Of a DNA stretch of 24,505 nt, positions 16,270-22,435 are shown in pieces. Position numbers and translations under genes: made by a program. This DNA comes from JAGTRP01 sp050259815 (GTDB lineage: Bacteria > Pseudomonadota > Gammaproteobacteria > Burkholderiales > Rhodocyclaceae): contig JBLNBI010000419.1 in the NCBI GenBank assembly GCA_050259815.1, forward strand, positions 1-24,505. The letters are read 5' to 3'. A model generated the notes under the pieces. That model ran no database searches. It was not told where the DNA came from and saw nothing but the letters and a program-made list of their open reading frames with translations. Within the stretch, counting starts at the first letter, position 1; each line of letters opens with the position of its first letter.

Positions 16270-16298
16270 AACAGGCCGGAGGGTTGCTCCGGCCTGTT
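16270..16298 (-). terminator. Intrinsic terminator after the psiF-like gene
   Basis: AACAGGCCGGAG (16270-16281) and CTCCGGCCTGTT (16287-16298) make a perfect 12-bp stem with a 5-base loop. On the minus strand it ends in a short U tract (GUUUUGC). It lies 30 bp after the psiF-like stop and 47 bp before the caspase start, so it separates the two minus-strand units. Confidence 0.8.
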
Positions 16299-16328
16299 GG
16301 GCGGTAACTGTGAAGTATTGCTCTGGTT

Positions 16329-16532
16329 TCAGCTCTTCTTGAGGCAGGTGCTCATGAAGCTCTTACGCTCAGCCTTCTTGAGGCCCTTTTCCTTGGCTTC
16401 CTGGCTGCAGGACTTCATCTTTTCCTGCTGGGCACTCATCTTCTTGGGGGCTGCCGGCTTCTCATCGGCGGCATAGGCGGAACCGGCGGTGGCGGCGAAC
16501 ACAACGGCGAGCAGAGCGATCTGTTTGTTCAT
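16329..16532 (-). CDS. PsiF-repeat periplasmic protein
   Basis: This is a 67-aa exported protein. The signal peptide MNKQIALLAVVFAATAGSAYA is followed by a lysine-rich mature part with one PsiF repeat: QQEKMKSCSQEAKEKGL and ERKSFMSTCLK. The two conserved cysteines (42 and 63) could form a disulfide. PsiF in E. coli is phosphate-starvation induced and its role is unknown. No Pho box is visible here. ATG 16532 is chosen over an upstream ATG because GGAAG precedes it and the signal peptide begins there. It lies 45 bp after hprK on the same strand and ends at a strong hairpin. Confidence 0.85.
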   Translation of the reverse strand: MNKQIALLAVVFAATAGSAYAADEKPAAPKKMSAQQEKMKSCSQEAKEKGLKKAERKSFMSTCLKKS

Positions 16533-16577
16533 GCTTCTTCCTTGGGTGGTTGACGACATTACCCAATTGTCATGAAC

Positions 16578-17513
16578 TCACAATTCCTCGTCAAGCATGC
16601 TCCGCTGCTGGCGGTCCATGAAGTCCTGCATGCTGTCGATGCCGCGCAATTGCAGGATGGTATTGCGTACGGCGGCCTCCAGGAGCACCGCCAGGTTACG
16701 GCCGGCGGCCACGGGGATGACCACCTTGCGGATGGGGACGCCGAGGACTTCCTGGGTCTGGGCATCCAGGGGCAGGCGGGGCGCGTCGAGTCCGGCCACC
16801 GGCTTCTGCAGGTGAACGATGAGCTTGAGCTTCATCTTCCGGCGGGATGCGGTCTCGCCGAAGATGGTGCGGATATTGAGGAGGCCGAGGCCGCGGACTT
16901 CCAGGAAGTCCCGCAGCATGCCGGGGCAGCGGCCCTCGATGGTGGTGGGGGCGATGCGGGCCATTTCCACCACGTCGTCGGCCACCAGGCCATGGCCCCG
17001 GGAGATGAGTTCCAGGGCGAGCTCTGACTTGCCGACGCCGGAGTCGCCGGTGATCAGCACCCCCATCCCCAGCACGTCCATGAAGACGCCGTGCATGCTC
17101 ACCGTGTCGGCCAGGCGGCGGGACAGGTAGATGCGCAGGAGGTCGATGACCGCCGAAGCGGGCTTGGGGGAGGTCAGCAGCGGCGTTTCGCTGGCTTCGC
17201 AGCAGGAAAGCAGGATCTCCGGCACATCCAGCCCTTCGGCCACGATGATGGCGGGGGACTGGGCGGTGACGATTTCCTGGAAATGATGCTTGAAGCGGGC
17301 ATCGCCTACCCGGGTAACCCACTCGCTTTCGGCATTGCCGAGCACCTGCAGCCGTTCCGGGTGAATGACGTTGATGTGACCGACCACGTCCGCGCCGTAG
17401 TTGTTGGACGCCTTCAGCTCGATGCGGCGATGGGCGTTGTGAGCGACGATCCAGTTCAGCAACAGCTTTTCGCGGTTGTCTTCGTAGAGCTGGGCGAGGC
17501 TGATGTGGTGCAC
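16578..17513 (-). CDS. hprK: HPr kinase/phosphorylase
   Basis: HprK phosphorylates and dephosphorylates a serine of HPr-type phosphocarriers. In Betaproteobacteria it accompanies the regulatory PTS-Ntr rather than sugar uptake. The 311-aa protein starts MHHISLAQLYEDNREKL, the family N terminus, at a GTG (17513). The N-terminal domain runs to about residue 130. The catalytic domain has His141 in SMHGVFMD, P-loop GDSGVGKS (156-163), LVADD (178-180), and the HprK signature LEVRGLGLLNI (204-214). C-terminal VPIRKVVIPVAAGRNLAVLLE contains the K3 loop Arg. It starts 6 bp after the ptsN stop. Confidence 0.96.
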   Translation of the reverse strand: MHHISLAQLYEDNREKLLLNWIVAHNAHRRIELKASNNYGADVVGHINVIHPERLQVLGNAESEWVTRVGDARFKHHFQEIVTAQSPAIIVAEGLDVPEILLSCCEASETPLLTSPKPASAVIDLLRIYLSRRLADTVSMHGVFMDVLGMGVLITGDSGVGKSELALELISRGHGLVADDVVEMARIAPTTIEGRCPGMLRDFLEVRGLGLLNIRTIFGETASRRKMKLKLIVHLQKPVAGLDAPRLPLDAQTQEVLGVPIRKVVIPVAAGRNLAVLLEAAVRNTILQLRGIDSMQDFMDRQQRSMLDEEL

Positions 17514-17519
17514 GGCGGC

Positions 17520-17966
17520 TTATTGCCGGAACAGGGCCGTGATCGCGGCGGGGTCCGGGGCTCCGGCAAGGGCGTCCCGGAAGGCCCGATCGGCAAAGCG
17601 CTGGGCCAGTTCCGAAAGAATCTGGAGATGCTCTTCGGTGGCCTGCTCGGGAACGAGCAGCACGAACAGCAGATTGACCGGCCGGCCGTCCGGCGAGTCG
17701 AAAGGGACCGGGGTCGCCAGGCGCAGGAAGGCGCCGGTGGCGTGCTTGAGGCCCTTGATGCGGCCGTGGGGAATGGCGATTCCCTGGCCCAGGCCGGTGG
17801 AGCCCAGTTTTTCCCGGGCGAATAGGCTGTCGAAAACGACGGAACGGGCGATGCCGACGTGGTTTTCAAACAAGATGCCGGCCTGCTCGAAAACCCGTTT
17901 TTTGCTGCCGGCTTCAAGGTCCAGCAAGACGTGGGTATCGGGCAGTAGCTTGTTGAAAGGGTTCAT
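17520..17966 (-). CDS. ptsN: PTS IIA-like nitrogen regulatory protein PtsN (EIIA-Ntr)
   Basis: This cytoplasmic phosphoacceptor of the nitrogen PTS, 148 aa, regulates potassium transport, sigma-54-linked processes and stress responses in other bacteria. The phosphorylated histidine is His67 in GQGIAIPHGRIKG. The VNLLFVLLVPEQATEEHLQILSEL segment is the usual EIIA-Ntr C-terminal helix-strand region. No convincing ribosome site precedes the ATG at 17966. A GC-rich hairpin sits in the 60-bp gap from hpf. Placement directly after rpoN and hpf is conserved across Proteobacteria. Confidence 0.95.
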   Translation of the reverse strand: MNPFNKLLPDTHVLLDLEAGSKKRVFEQAGILFENHVGIARSVVFDSLFAREKLGSTGLGQGIAIPHGRIKGLKHATGAFLRLATPVPFDSPDGRPVNLLFVLLVPEQATEEHLQILSELAQRFADRAFRDALAGAPDPAAITALFRQ

Positions 17967-17989
17967 GATGGAGAAGAAGGCCGTGAACC

Positions 17990-18011
17990 GCGGCCGGTCC
18001 CTGCCGGCCGC
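17990..18011 (-). other. GC-rich intergenic hairpin between hpf and ptsN
   Basis: GCGGCCGG (17990-17997) and CCGGCCGC (18004-18011) form a perfect 8-bp stem with a 6-base loop. No U tract follows on the minus strand, so it is not a classical terminator. It could stabilise the hpf 3' end, act as a processing site, or lower ptsN translation. Confidence 0.5.
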
Positions 18012-18026
18012 AGTACTCGGTCGATA

Positions 18027-18350
18027 TCACTCGGCCATGTGATGGGCGGCCTTGTCGCCGCGGTGGTGATCCTGCACCTTTTCCTTGTACTTCTGGACTT
18101 GGCGGTCCAGCTTGTCGAACAGGGAGTCGATGGCGGCGTAGAGGTCGTCGCCGGAGGTTTCCACGAAGATGTCCTTGCCCGGCACATGCAGGGTGACTTC
18201 AGCCTTCTGCTTCAGCTTCTCGACGGACAGAATGACGCTCACCCCGGTGACACGGTCGAAATGACGCACAACGGGATCCAGGCGGTTCTGAACGTAATCG
18301 CGCAGGGCCGGCGTAACTTCAATGTGGTGACCGCTGATCTGCAAATTCAT
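18027..18350 (-). CDS. hpf: Ribosome hibernation promoting factor, short HPF type
   Basis: HPF binds the 30S decoding region in stationary phase and helps form inactive 100S ribosomes. The 107-aa protein has the family start MNLQISGHHIEVTPALRDYV, a basic central strand (KLKQKAEVTLHVPGKDIF) and DDLYAAIDSLFDKLDRQVQKYK. It lacks the long C-terminal domain of long-form HPF, so it is the short type. The tail (HHRGDKAAHHMAE) is histidine-rich. AGGAG lies 6 bp before the ATG, and the gene starts 14 bp after rpoN. Confidence 0.95.
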   Translation of the reverse strand: MNLQISGHHIEVTPALRDYVQNRLDPVVRHFDRVTGVSVILSVEKLKQKAEVTLHVPGKDIFVETSGDDLYAAIDSLFDKLDRQVQKYKEKVQDHHRGDKAAHHMAE

Positions 18351-18364
18351 TTTTTCTCCTCTCT

Positions 18365-19834
18365 TTACAGAGTCTTGCGTAAATTGACCGGCGGGATGTT
18401 GAGGGCTTCCCGGTATTTCGCTACCGTTCGGCGGGCTACAACGATTCCCTGCTGGCCTAGTATTTCGGATATTTGACTATCCGACAAGGGCTTCTTGCCA
18501 TCCTCGGACCCGATCAATTGCTTGATCAGGGCGCGGATGGCAGTCGCGGAGCATGCACCCCCGGTATCGGTGGCCACATGGCTGCCAAAGAAGTATTTGA
18601 GCTCGAAAATCCCCCGGGGCGTGGCCATGTATTTCTGGCTGGTGACCCGGGAAACGGTGGATTCGTGGAGGCCGAGGATGTCGGCGATTTCCCGCAGGAC
18701 CAGGGGCCGCATCGCGACTTCGCCGTGCTCGAAGAACTGGCGCTGGCGATCCACGATGGCCTGGGTGACCCGGTGGATGGTCTCGAAGCGCTGCTGGACG
18801 TTCTTGATGAGCCAGCGGGCTTCCTGGAGCTGGCCGGTGAGGTTGCCGTTGCCCCGGCGCTGCTTGGCCAGAATCTCGGCGTACAGCCGGTTGATCCTGA
18901 GGCGCGGATAGGCGTCCGGGTTGATGTAGGCGGTCCACTTGCCCTTGATCTTCTTCACGATCACGTCGGGCGTGATGTAGCGGGTCTCCAGGGCGGCGAA
19001 ACGGGCGCCGGGACGGGGGTCCAGGCTGGTGATCAGGGCGTGGGCGACGCGCAGGGCCGCGTCGTCGCAGCCGGTGAGGCGCTTGATCCGGGCGAAGTCC
19101 CGGGCCGCCAGCAGTTCCAGGTGCTTGTCGACGATGGCCAAGGCCAGTTCCTGCTCGTCACAGGGCTCCTGGGCCCGCAATTGCAGCGCCAAGCATTCCT
19201 GGGGACTGCGGGCGCCGATGCCGGTGGGATCGAAATTCTGGATGTGCCGGAGGGCGATTTCCAGCTCCTCCAGCTCGATCTCGTATTCCGGGGGCAGGGT
19301 CTCCAGCAGTTCCTCGAGGGGGCTGGACAGGTAGCCGTCGTCGTCCAGGGCTTCGATCATGAAGCGCACCAGGCAGCGGTCCCGCTCGGAAAGCTGGGTC
19401 ATCCCCAGCTGCCATTGCAGGTGGTCCCGCAGGCTGGTGGCGGCGGCGTGGATTTCGTGGCTGTCGGTGTCGTCGTCATCGTCCCGGCCGGCGCCGGAGA
19501 AGGTGCCGGCGTCGCTGGACCAGCGGTCCTCGTCATCGCCGCCGGAGGGCATTTCCATGCGTTCCGGCTCGACTTCCCGCTCGCGCTCCTCGGGGGCCTC
19601 CCGTTCCTGGGGCTCGGTGCGCTGCTCGCCGCTGCCGGACTCGAAGCTGGTGGTACCGCCATAGCTCTCGCCCGCCTCGTCGCCTTCCCGCTCGAGAAGG
19701 GGATTTTCAAGGAGATAGCGCTCGATTTCCTGGTTCATTTCCAGGGTCGATAGCTGGAGGAGCTTGATCGACTGCTGGAGCTGCGGAGTCAGCGCCAGGT
19801 GTTGGGAGAGTTTGAGCTGAAGTGCGGGTTTCAT
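18365..19834 (-). CDS. rpoN: RNA polymerase sigma-54 factor
   Basis: This is the 489-aa alternative sigma factor, which needs AAA+ activators and directs transcription from -24/-12 promoters. Region I (1-50) is Gln/Leu-rich (LSQHLALTPQLQQSIKLLQLSTLEM). Region II (~50-140) is strongly acidic, with runs of Glu and Asp. The core-binding and DNA-binding parts follow, with a helix-turn-helix at HESTVSRVTSQKYMATPRGIFELKYFF (split here only for description). The RpoN box ARRTVAKYRE lies at 467-476. It starts 24 bp after lptB and precedes hpf, ptsN and hprK in the usual order. Confidence 0.97.
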   Translation of the reverse strand: MKPALQLKLSQHLALTPQLQQSIKLLQLSTLEMNQEIERYLLENPLLEREGDEAGESYGGTTSFESGSGEQRTEPQEREAPEEREREVEPERMEMPSGGDDEDRWSSDAGTFSGAGRDDDDDTDSHEIHAAATSLRDHLQWQLGMTQLSERDRCLVRFMIEALDDDGYLSSPLEELLETLPPEYEIELEELEIALRHIQNFDPTGIGARSPQECLALQLRAQEPCDEQELALAIVDKHLELLAARDFARIKRLTGCDDAALRVAHALITSLDPRPGARFAALETRYITPDVIVKKIKGKWTAYINPDAYPRLRINRLYAEILAKQRRGNGNLTGQLQEARWLIKNVQQRFETIHRVTQAIVDRQRQFFEHGEVAMRPLVLREIADILGLHESTVSRVTSQKYMATPRGIFELKYFFGSHVATDTGGACSATAIRALIKQLIGSEDGKKPLSDSQISEILGQQGIVVARRTVAKYREALNIPPVNLRKTL

Positions 19835-19858
19835 GCTTGGGCCGGTTCTGTCGCGGAC

Positions 19859-20593
19859 TTACAGCCGGAAGTTTTCGCCGAGATAGACTTTACGCACACT
19901 CTCATTATGGACGATTTCGTCCGGTCTGCCAGAGGCGAGAACCCTACCTTCGTTGATGATATAGGCGCGATCGCAGATGCCGAGGGTCTCCCGGACATTA
20001 TGGTCGGTAATGAGTACCCCGATATTCCGTTCCTTGAGGAAGCGGATGATCTTCTGGATTTCCAGCACGGCAATGGGGTCGACACCGGCGAAGGGCTCGT
20101 CCAGCAGGATAAAGCGGGGGCGGGTGGCCAGGGCCCGGGCGATCTCCACCCGGCGCCGCTCGCCGCCCGACAGGGCCGCCGCGTTGATGTGCCGGACATG
20201 GCCGATGTGGAGTTCCTTGAGGAGGCCTTCCAGGCGGTCGTGGATTTCTTCCGGCGGCAGGTTCTGGAGCTCCAGCACCGCCTGGATGTTCTCCGCCACG
20301 TTGAGCTTGCGGAATACCGAAGCCTCCTGGGGCAGGTAGGACAGGCCCAGGCGGGCCCGGCTGTGCATGGGCTGGTGGGTGAGGCGGTCGTCGCCGATGA
20401 AGACGTCGCCGCCGTCCGCCTGCACCAGGCCGACGATCATGTAGAAACAGGTGGTCTTGCCAGCGCCGTTGGGGCCCAGGAGGCCGACCACCTCGCCGCT
20501 CTTCACGTCGAAAGAGACGTCGTGGACGACGGTCCGCGCCTTGTAGCGCTTGTTGAGGTTGTGGGAGGACAGGATGGCGCGGTTGTCGCTCAT
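19859..20593 (-). CDS. lptB: LPS export ABC transporter ATPase LptB
   Basis: LptB is the cytoplasmic ATPase of LptB2FGC, which pulls lipopolysaccharide from the inner membrane to the outer membrane. The ATG at 20593 overlaps the recX stop (ATGA) and gives 244 aa, the normal size. Walker A is GPNGAGKT (40-48 region), the Q-loop is in YLPQEASVF, the signature LSGGERRR starts at 141, Walker B is FILLDEPFAG (Asp165, Glu166), and the switch is His198. LptA and LptC, normally just upstream in the lpt-rpoN cluster, are absent from this side. The gene follows recX instead. Confidence 0.95.
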   Translation of the reverse strand: MSDNRAILSSHNLNKRYKARTVVHDVSFDVKSGEVVGLLGPNGAGKTTCFYMIVGLVQADGGDVFIGDDRLTHQPMHSRARLGLSYLPQEASVFRKLNVAENIQAVLELQNLPPEEIHDRLEGLLKELHIGHVRHINAAALSGGERRRVEIARALATRPRFILLDEPFAGVDPIAVLEIQKIIRFLKERNIGVLITDHNVRETLGICDRAYIINEGRVLASGRPDEIVHNESVRKVYLGENFRL

Positions 20594-21027
20594 TCCTCTT
20601 CCCCCTTCAGGACGCGCCGGATGGCATCGGTGGAGAAGCCCCTGTACTGGAGGAAACGCATCTGCTTGGCCCGCTCTTCGGCGCTGGCCGGCGGGTGGCC
20701 GAATTTTTTGTTCCAGACGCCGCGGCAACGCTCGGTCTCGTCGCCCCCGGACTCCTCCATGGCGGCGGCGATGTCCTCGTCGCCCACCCCATGGGTGCGC
20801 AGTTCCTGCTTCAGGCGGGAATTGCCGAAGCGGCCGGCCCGGGCGATTACCCGCTGGCTGGCGTAGCGTTGGTCGGAGAGGAGGCGTTCGGCTTGCAAGG
20901 CGTCTAGCAGGCGGTCCAGTTGTTCTTCGGATTCGGCGTGGGGAGCGAGCTTGGCCCTCAATTCCGCCCGGCTGTACTCCCGCCGGGCGAGAACCTTGAG
21001 AGCCTGCACCCGCAGGGAATCAGGCAC
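20590..21027 (-). CDS. recX: RecX regulatory protein
   Basis: RecX binds RecA filaments and limits their growth and strand exchange. The 145-aa protein has the three-helix repeat pattern of the family: LKVLARREYSRAELRAKL, LDALQAERLLSDQRYASQRVIARAGRFGNSRLKQEL split over two repeats, and QMRFLQYRGFSTDAIRRVL. The GTG start at 21027 overlaps the recA stop by 8 bp, and the 3' end overlaps lptB. Translational coupling to recA is therefore likely, as in many Proteobacteria. Confidence 0.93.
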   Translation of the reverse strand: MPDSLRVQALKVLARREYSRAELRAKLAPHAESEEQLDRLLDALQAERLLSDQRYASQRVIARAGRFGNSRLKQELRTHGVGDEDIAAAMEESGGDETERCRGVWNKKFGHPPASAEERAKQMRFLQYRGFSTDAIRRVLKGEEE

Positions 21028-22048
21028 CCACGGCGGCCGACTTGGTCGGCTTGATGACGTTCACGGCGGCGGACTCCCGAATCCGGCCTTCGATTTCCTG
21101 GGCGATTTCCGGATGGGTCTTCAGGAATTCCCGGGCGTTGTCCTTGCCCTGGCCGATCTTTTCGCCGTTGTAGGCGTACCAGGCGCCGGACTTGTCCACG
21201 ATCTTGTGGTTCACGCCCATCTCGATGATCTCGCCTTCCCGGGAGATGCCCTCGCCGTAGAGGATGTCGAAAATGGCTTCGCGGAACGGAGGCGACACCT
21301 TGTTCTTCACCACCTTGACCTTGGTCTCGTTGCCGATGACCTCGTCGCCCTTCTTGATGGAGCCAATGCGGCGGATGTCCAGGCGGACGGAAGCGTAGAA
21401 CTTGAGCGCATTGCCGCCGGTGGTGGTTTCCGGGTTGCCGAACATGACGCCGATCTTCATCCGGATCTGGTTGATGAAGATGACCAGGGTGTTGGTCTTC
21501 TTGATATTGGCGGTGAGCTTCCGGAGGGCCTGGCTCATCAGGCGGGCGTGCAGGCCGACCATCTGGTCGCCCATCTCGCCCTCGATTTCGGCGCGGGGCG
21601 TGAGGGCCGCCACGGAGTCGATGACGATGATGTCCACCGAGCCGGAACGGACCAGCATGTCGGCGATTTCCAGGGCCTGTTCGCCGGTATCCGGCTGGGA
21701 AATGAGCAGGTCGGAGACATCGACGCCCAGCTTCTGGGCGTACTGGGGATCGAGGGCGTGCTCGGCGTCAATGAAGGCCGCCACTCCGCCCATTTTCTGC
21801 ATCTCGGCCACCACCTGCAGACACAGGGTAGTCTTGCCGGAGGACTCGGGACCGTAGATTTCGACGACCCGGCCCCGGGGCAATCCGCCGACGCCGAGGG
21901 CGATGTCGAGGCCGAGGGAGCCGGTGGAAACCACCTGCAGGCCTTCGTCGATTTCGGCCTCGCCCATCTTCATGATGGAGCCCTTGCCGAACTGCTTCTC
22001 GATCTGTTGCAGCGCCGCGGAGAGCGCCTTCGACTTGTTGTCGTCCAT
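21020..22048 (-). CDS. recA: Recombinase RecA
   Basis: RecA forms filaments on single-stranded DNA, drives homologous recombination and triggers LexA self-cleavage. The protein has 342 aa. Landmarks include GSIMKMGEAE near the N terminus, Walker A GPESSGKTT, IDAEHALDPQYA, IIVIDSVAALTPRAEIEGEMGD (Walker B region), NQIRMKIGVMFGNPETTTGG (loop L2) and KAWYAYNGEKIGQG-like C-terminal motifs (GAWYAYNGEKIGQG here). AGG lies upstream of the ATG. A LexA-controlled promoter lies about 260 bp upstream and a weaker possible proximal one lies just before the gene. Confidence 0.98.
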   Translation of the reverse strand: MDDNKSKALSAALQQIEKQFGKGSIMKMGEAEIDEGLQVVSTGSLGLDIALGVGGLPRGRVVEIYGPESSGKTTLCLQVVAEMQKMGGVAAFIDAEHALDPQYAQKLGVDVSDLLISQPDTGEQALEIADMLVRSGSVDIIVIDSVAALTPRAEIEGEMGDQMVGLHARLMSQALRKLTANIKKTNTLVIFINQIRMKIGVMFGNPETTTGGNALKFYASVRLDIRRIGSIKKGDEVIGNETKVKVVKNKVSPPFREAIFDILYGEGISREGEIIEMGVNHKIVDKSGAWYAYNGEKIGQGKDNAREFLKTHPEIAQEIEGRIRESAAVNVIKPTKSAAVGA

Positions 22049-22298
22049 GGTATTACCTCGAAAGTTAGGGTTGATTATGGCACAGGGTCCGGCAGTTGGA
22101 ACAGAAATTGCTGAGGCGGGCTATGACCGGGTTGGGACGGGGAAATTCACCTTTTCCATCCCCGGCCGAAGCCGGAATAGCCAGAGAACATACAACAACA
22201 ATGCCATTTGCATTACCGGAAATGCGGACCATGCCGGAACACGCGGCCAGATTGCTAGACTTGTCCGAACCGGAAAGCAGCCGCCGGTTCCGCATTCG
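22049..22298 (-). other. Long recA 5' leader with tetraloop hairpin
   Basis: If transcription starts at the LexA-controlled promoter, recA mRNA carries about 265 nt of leader. It contains a CCGGC-TTCG-GCCGG tetraloop hairpin (22162-22175, minus strand) and an open frame of 77 codons (22298-22065). That frame has third-position GC well below the flanking genes and no good ribosome site, so I treat it as non-coding. I recognise no known riboswitch or small RNA. Confidence 0.5.
22074..22101 (-). promoter_or_regulatory. Possible proximal recA promoter
   Basis: On the minus strand TTCCAA (22101-22096), a 16-bp spacer and CATAAT (22079-22074) sit about 25 bp before the recA ATG. The -10 box matches at 5/6, but the -35 is poor. 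No LexA operator overlaps it, so it could give basal expression. Confidence 0.35.
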
Positions 22299-22305
22299 CC
22301 AACTA

Positions 22306-22321
22306 CTGTATGAACGTACAG
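22306..22321. promoter_or_regulatory. LexA operator (SOS box)
   Basis: CTGTATGAACGTACAG is an exact fit to the proteobacterial LexA consensus CTGT-N8-ACAG and is embedded in TACTG...CAGTT. It abuts the -10 box and the start region of a minus-strand promoter directed at recA. LexA binding would block that promoter until DNA damage. Confidence 0.85.
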
Positions 22322-22349
22322 TTATACGCTGTTTTCCAGGCCCGTGCAA
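22321..22349 (-). promoter_or_regulatory. Sigma-70 promoter, LexA-controlled, reading toward recA
   Basis: On the minus strand TTGCAC (22349-22344), an exact 17-bp spacer and TATAAC (22326-22321) form a good sigma-70 promoter. The LexA operator covers the -10 edge and the predicted start. The first downstream gene on this strand is recA, starting at 22048. Confidence 0.75.
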
Positions 22350-22435
22350 GGCGACTGCCCGGCCCCACTCATGGCTGACGAAACTCTCCGGCCCGGGGCG
22401 ACTGTCTTATAGCCAGCGATTCCTGCGGAGGGCCC

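Noticed and set aside
22065..22298. 77-codon small ORF in the recA leader
   Set aside because: Third-position GC is far lower than in neighbouring genes, no ribosome site, no family resemblance; kept only as a low-probability alternative.
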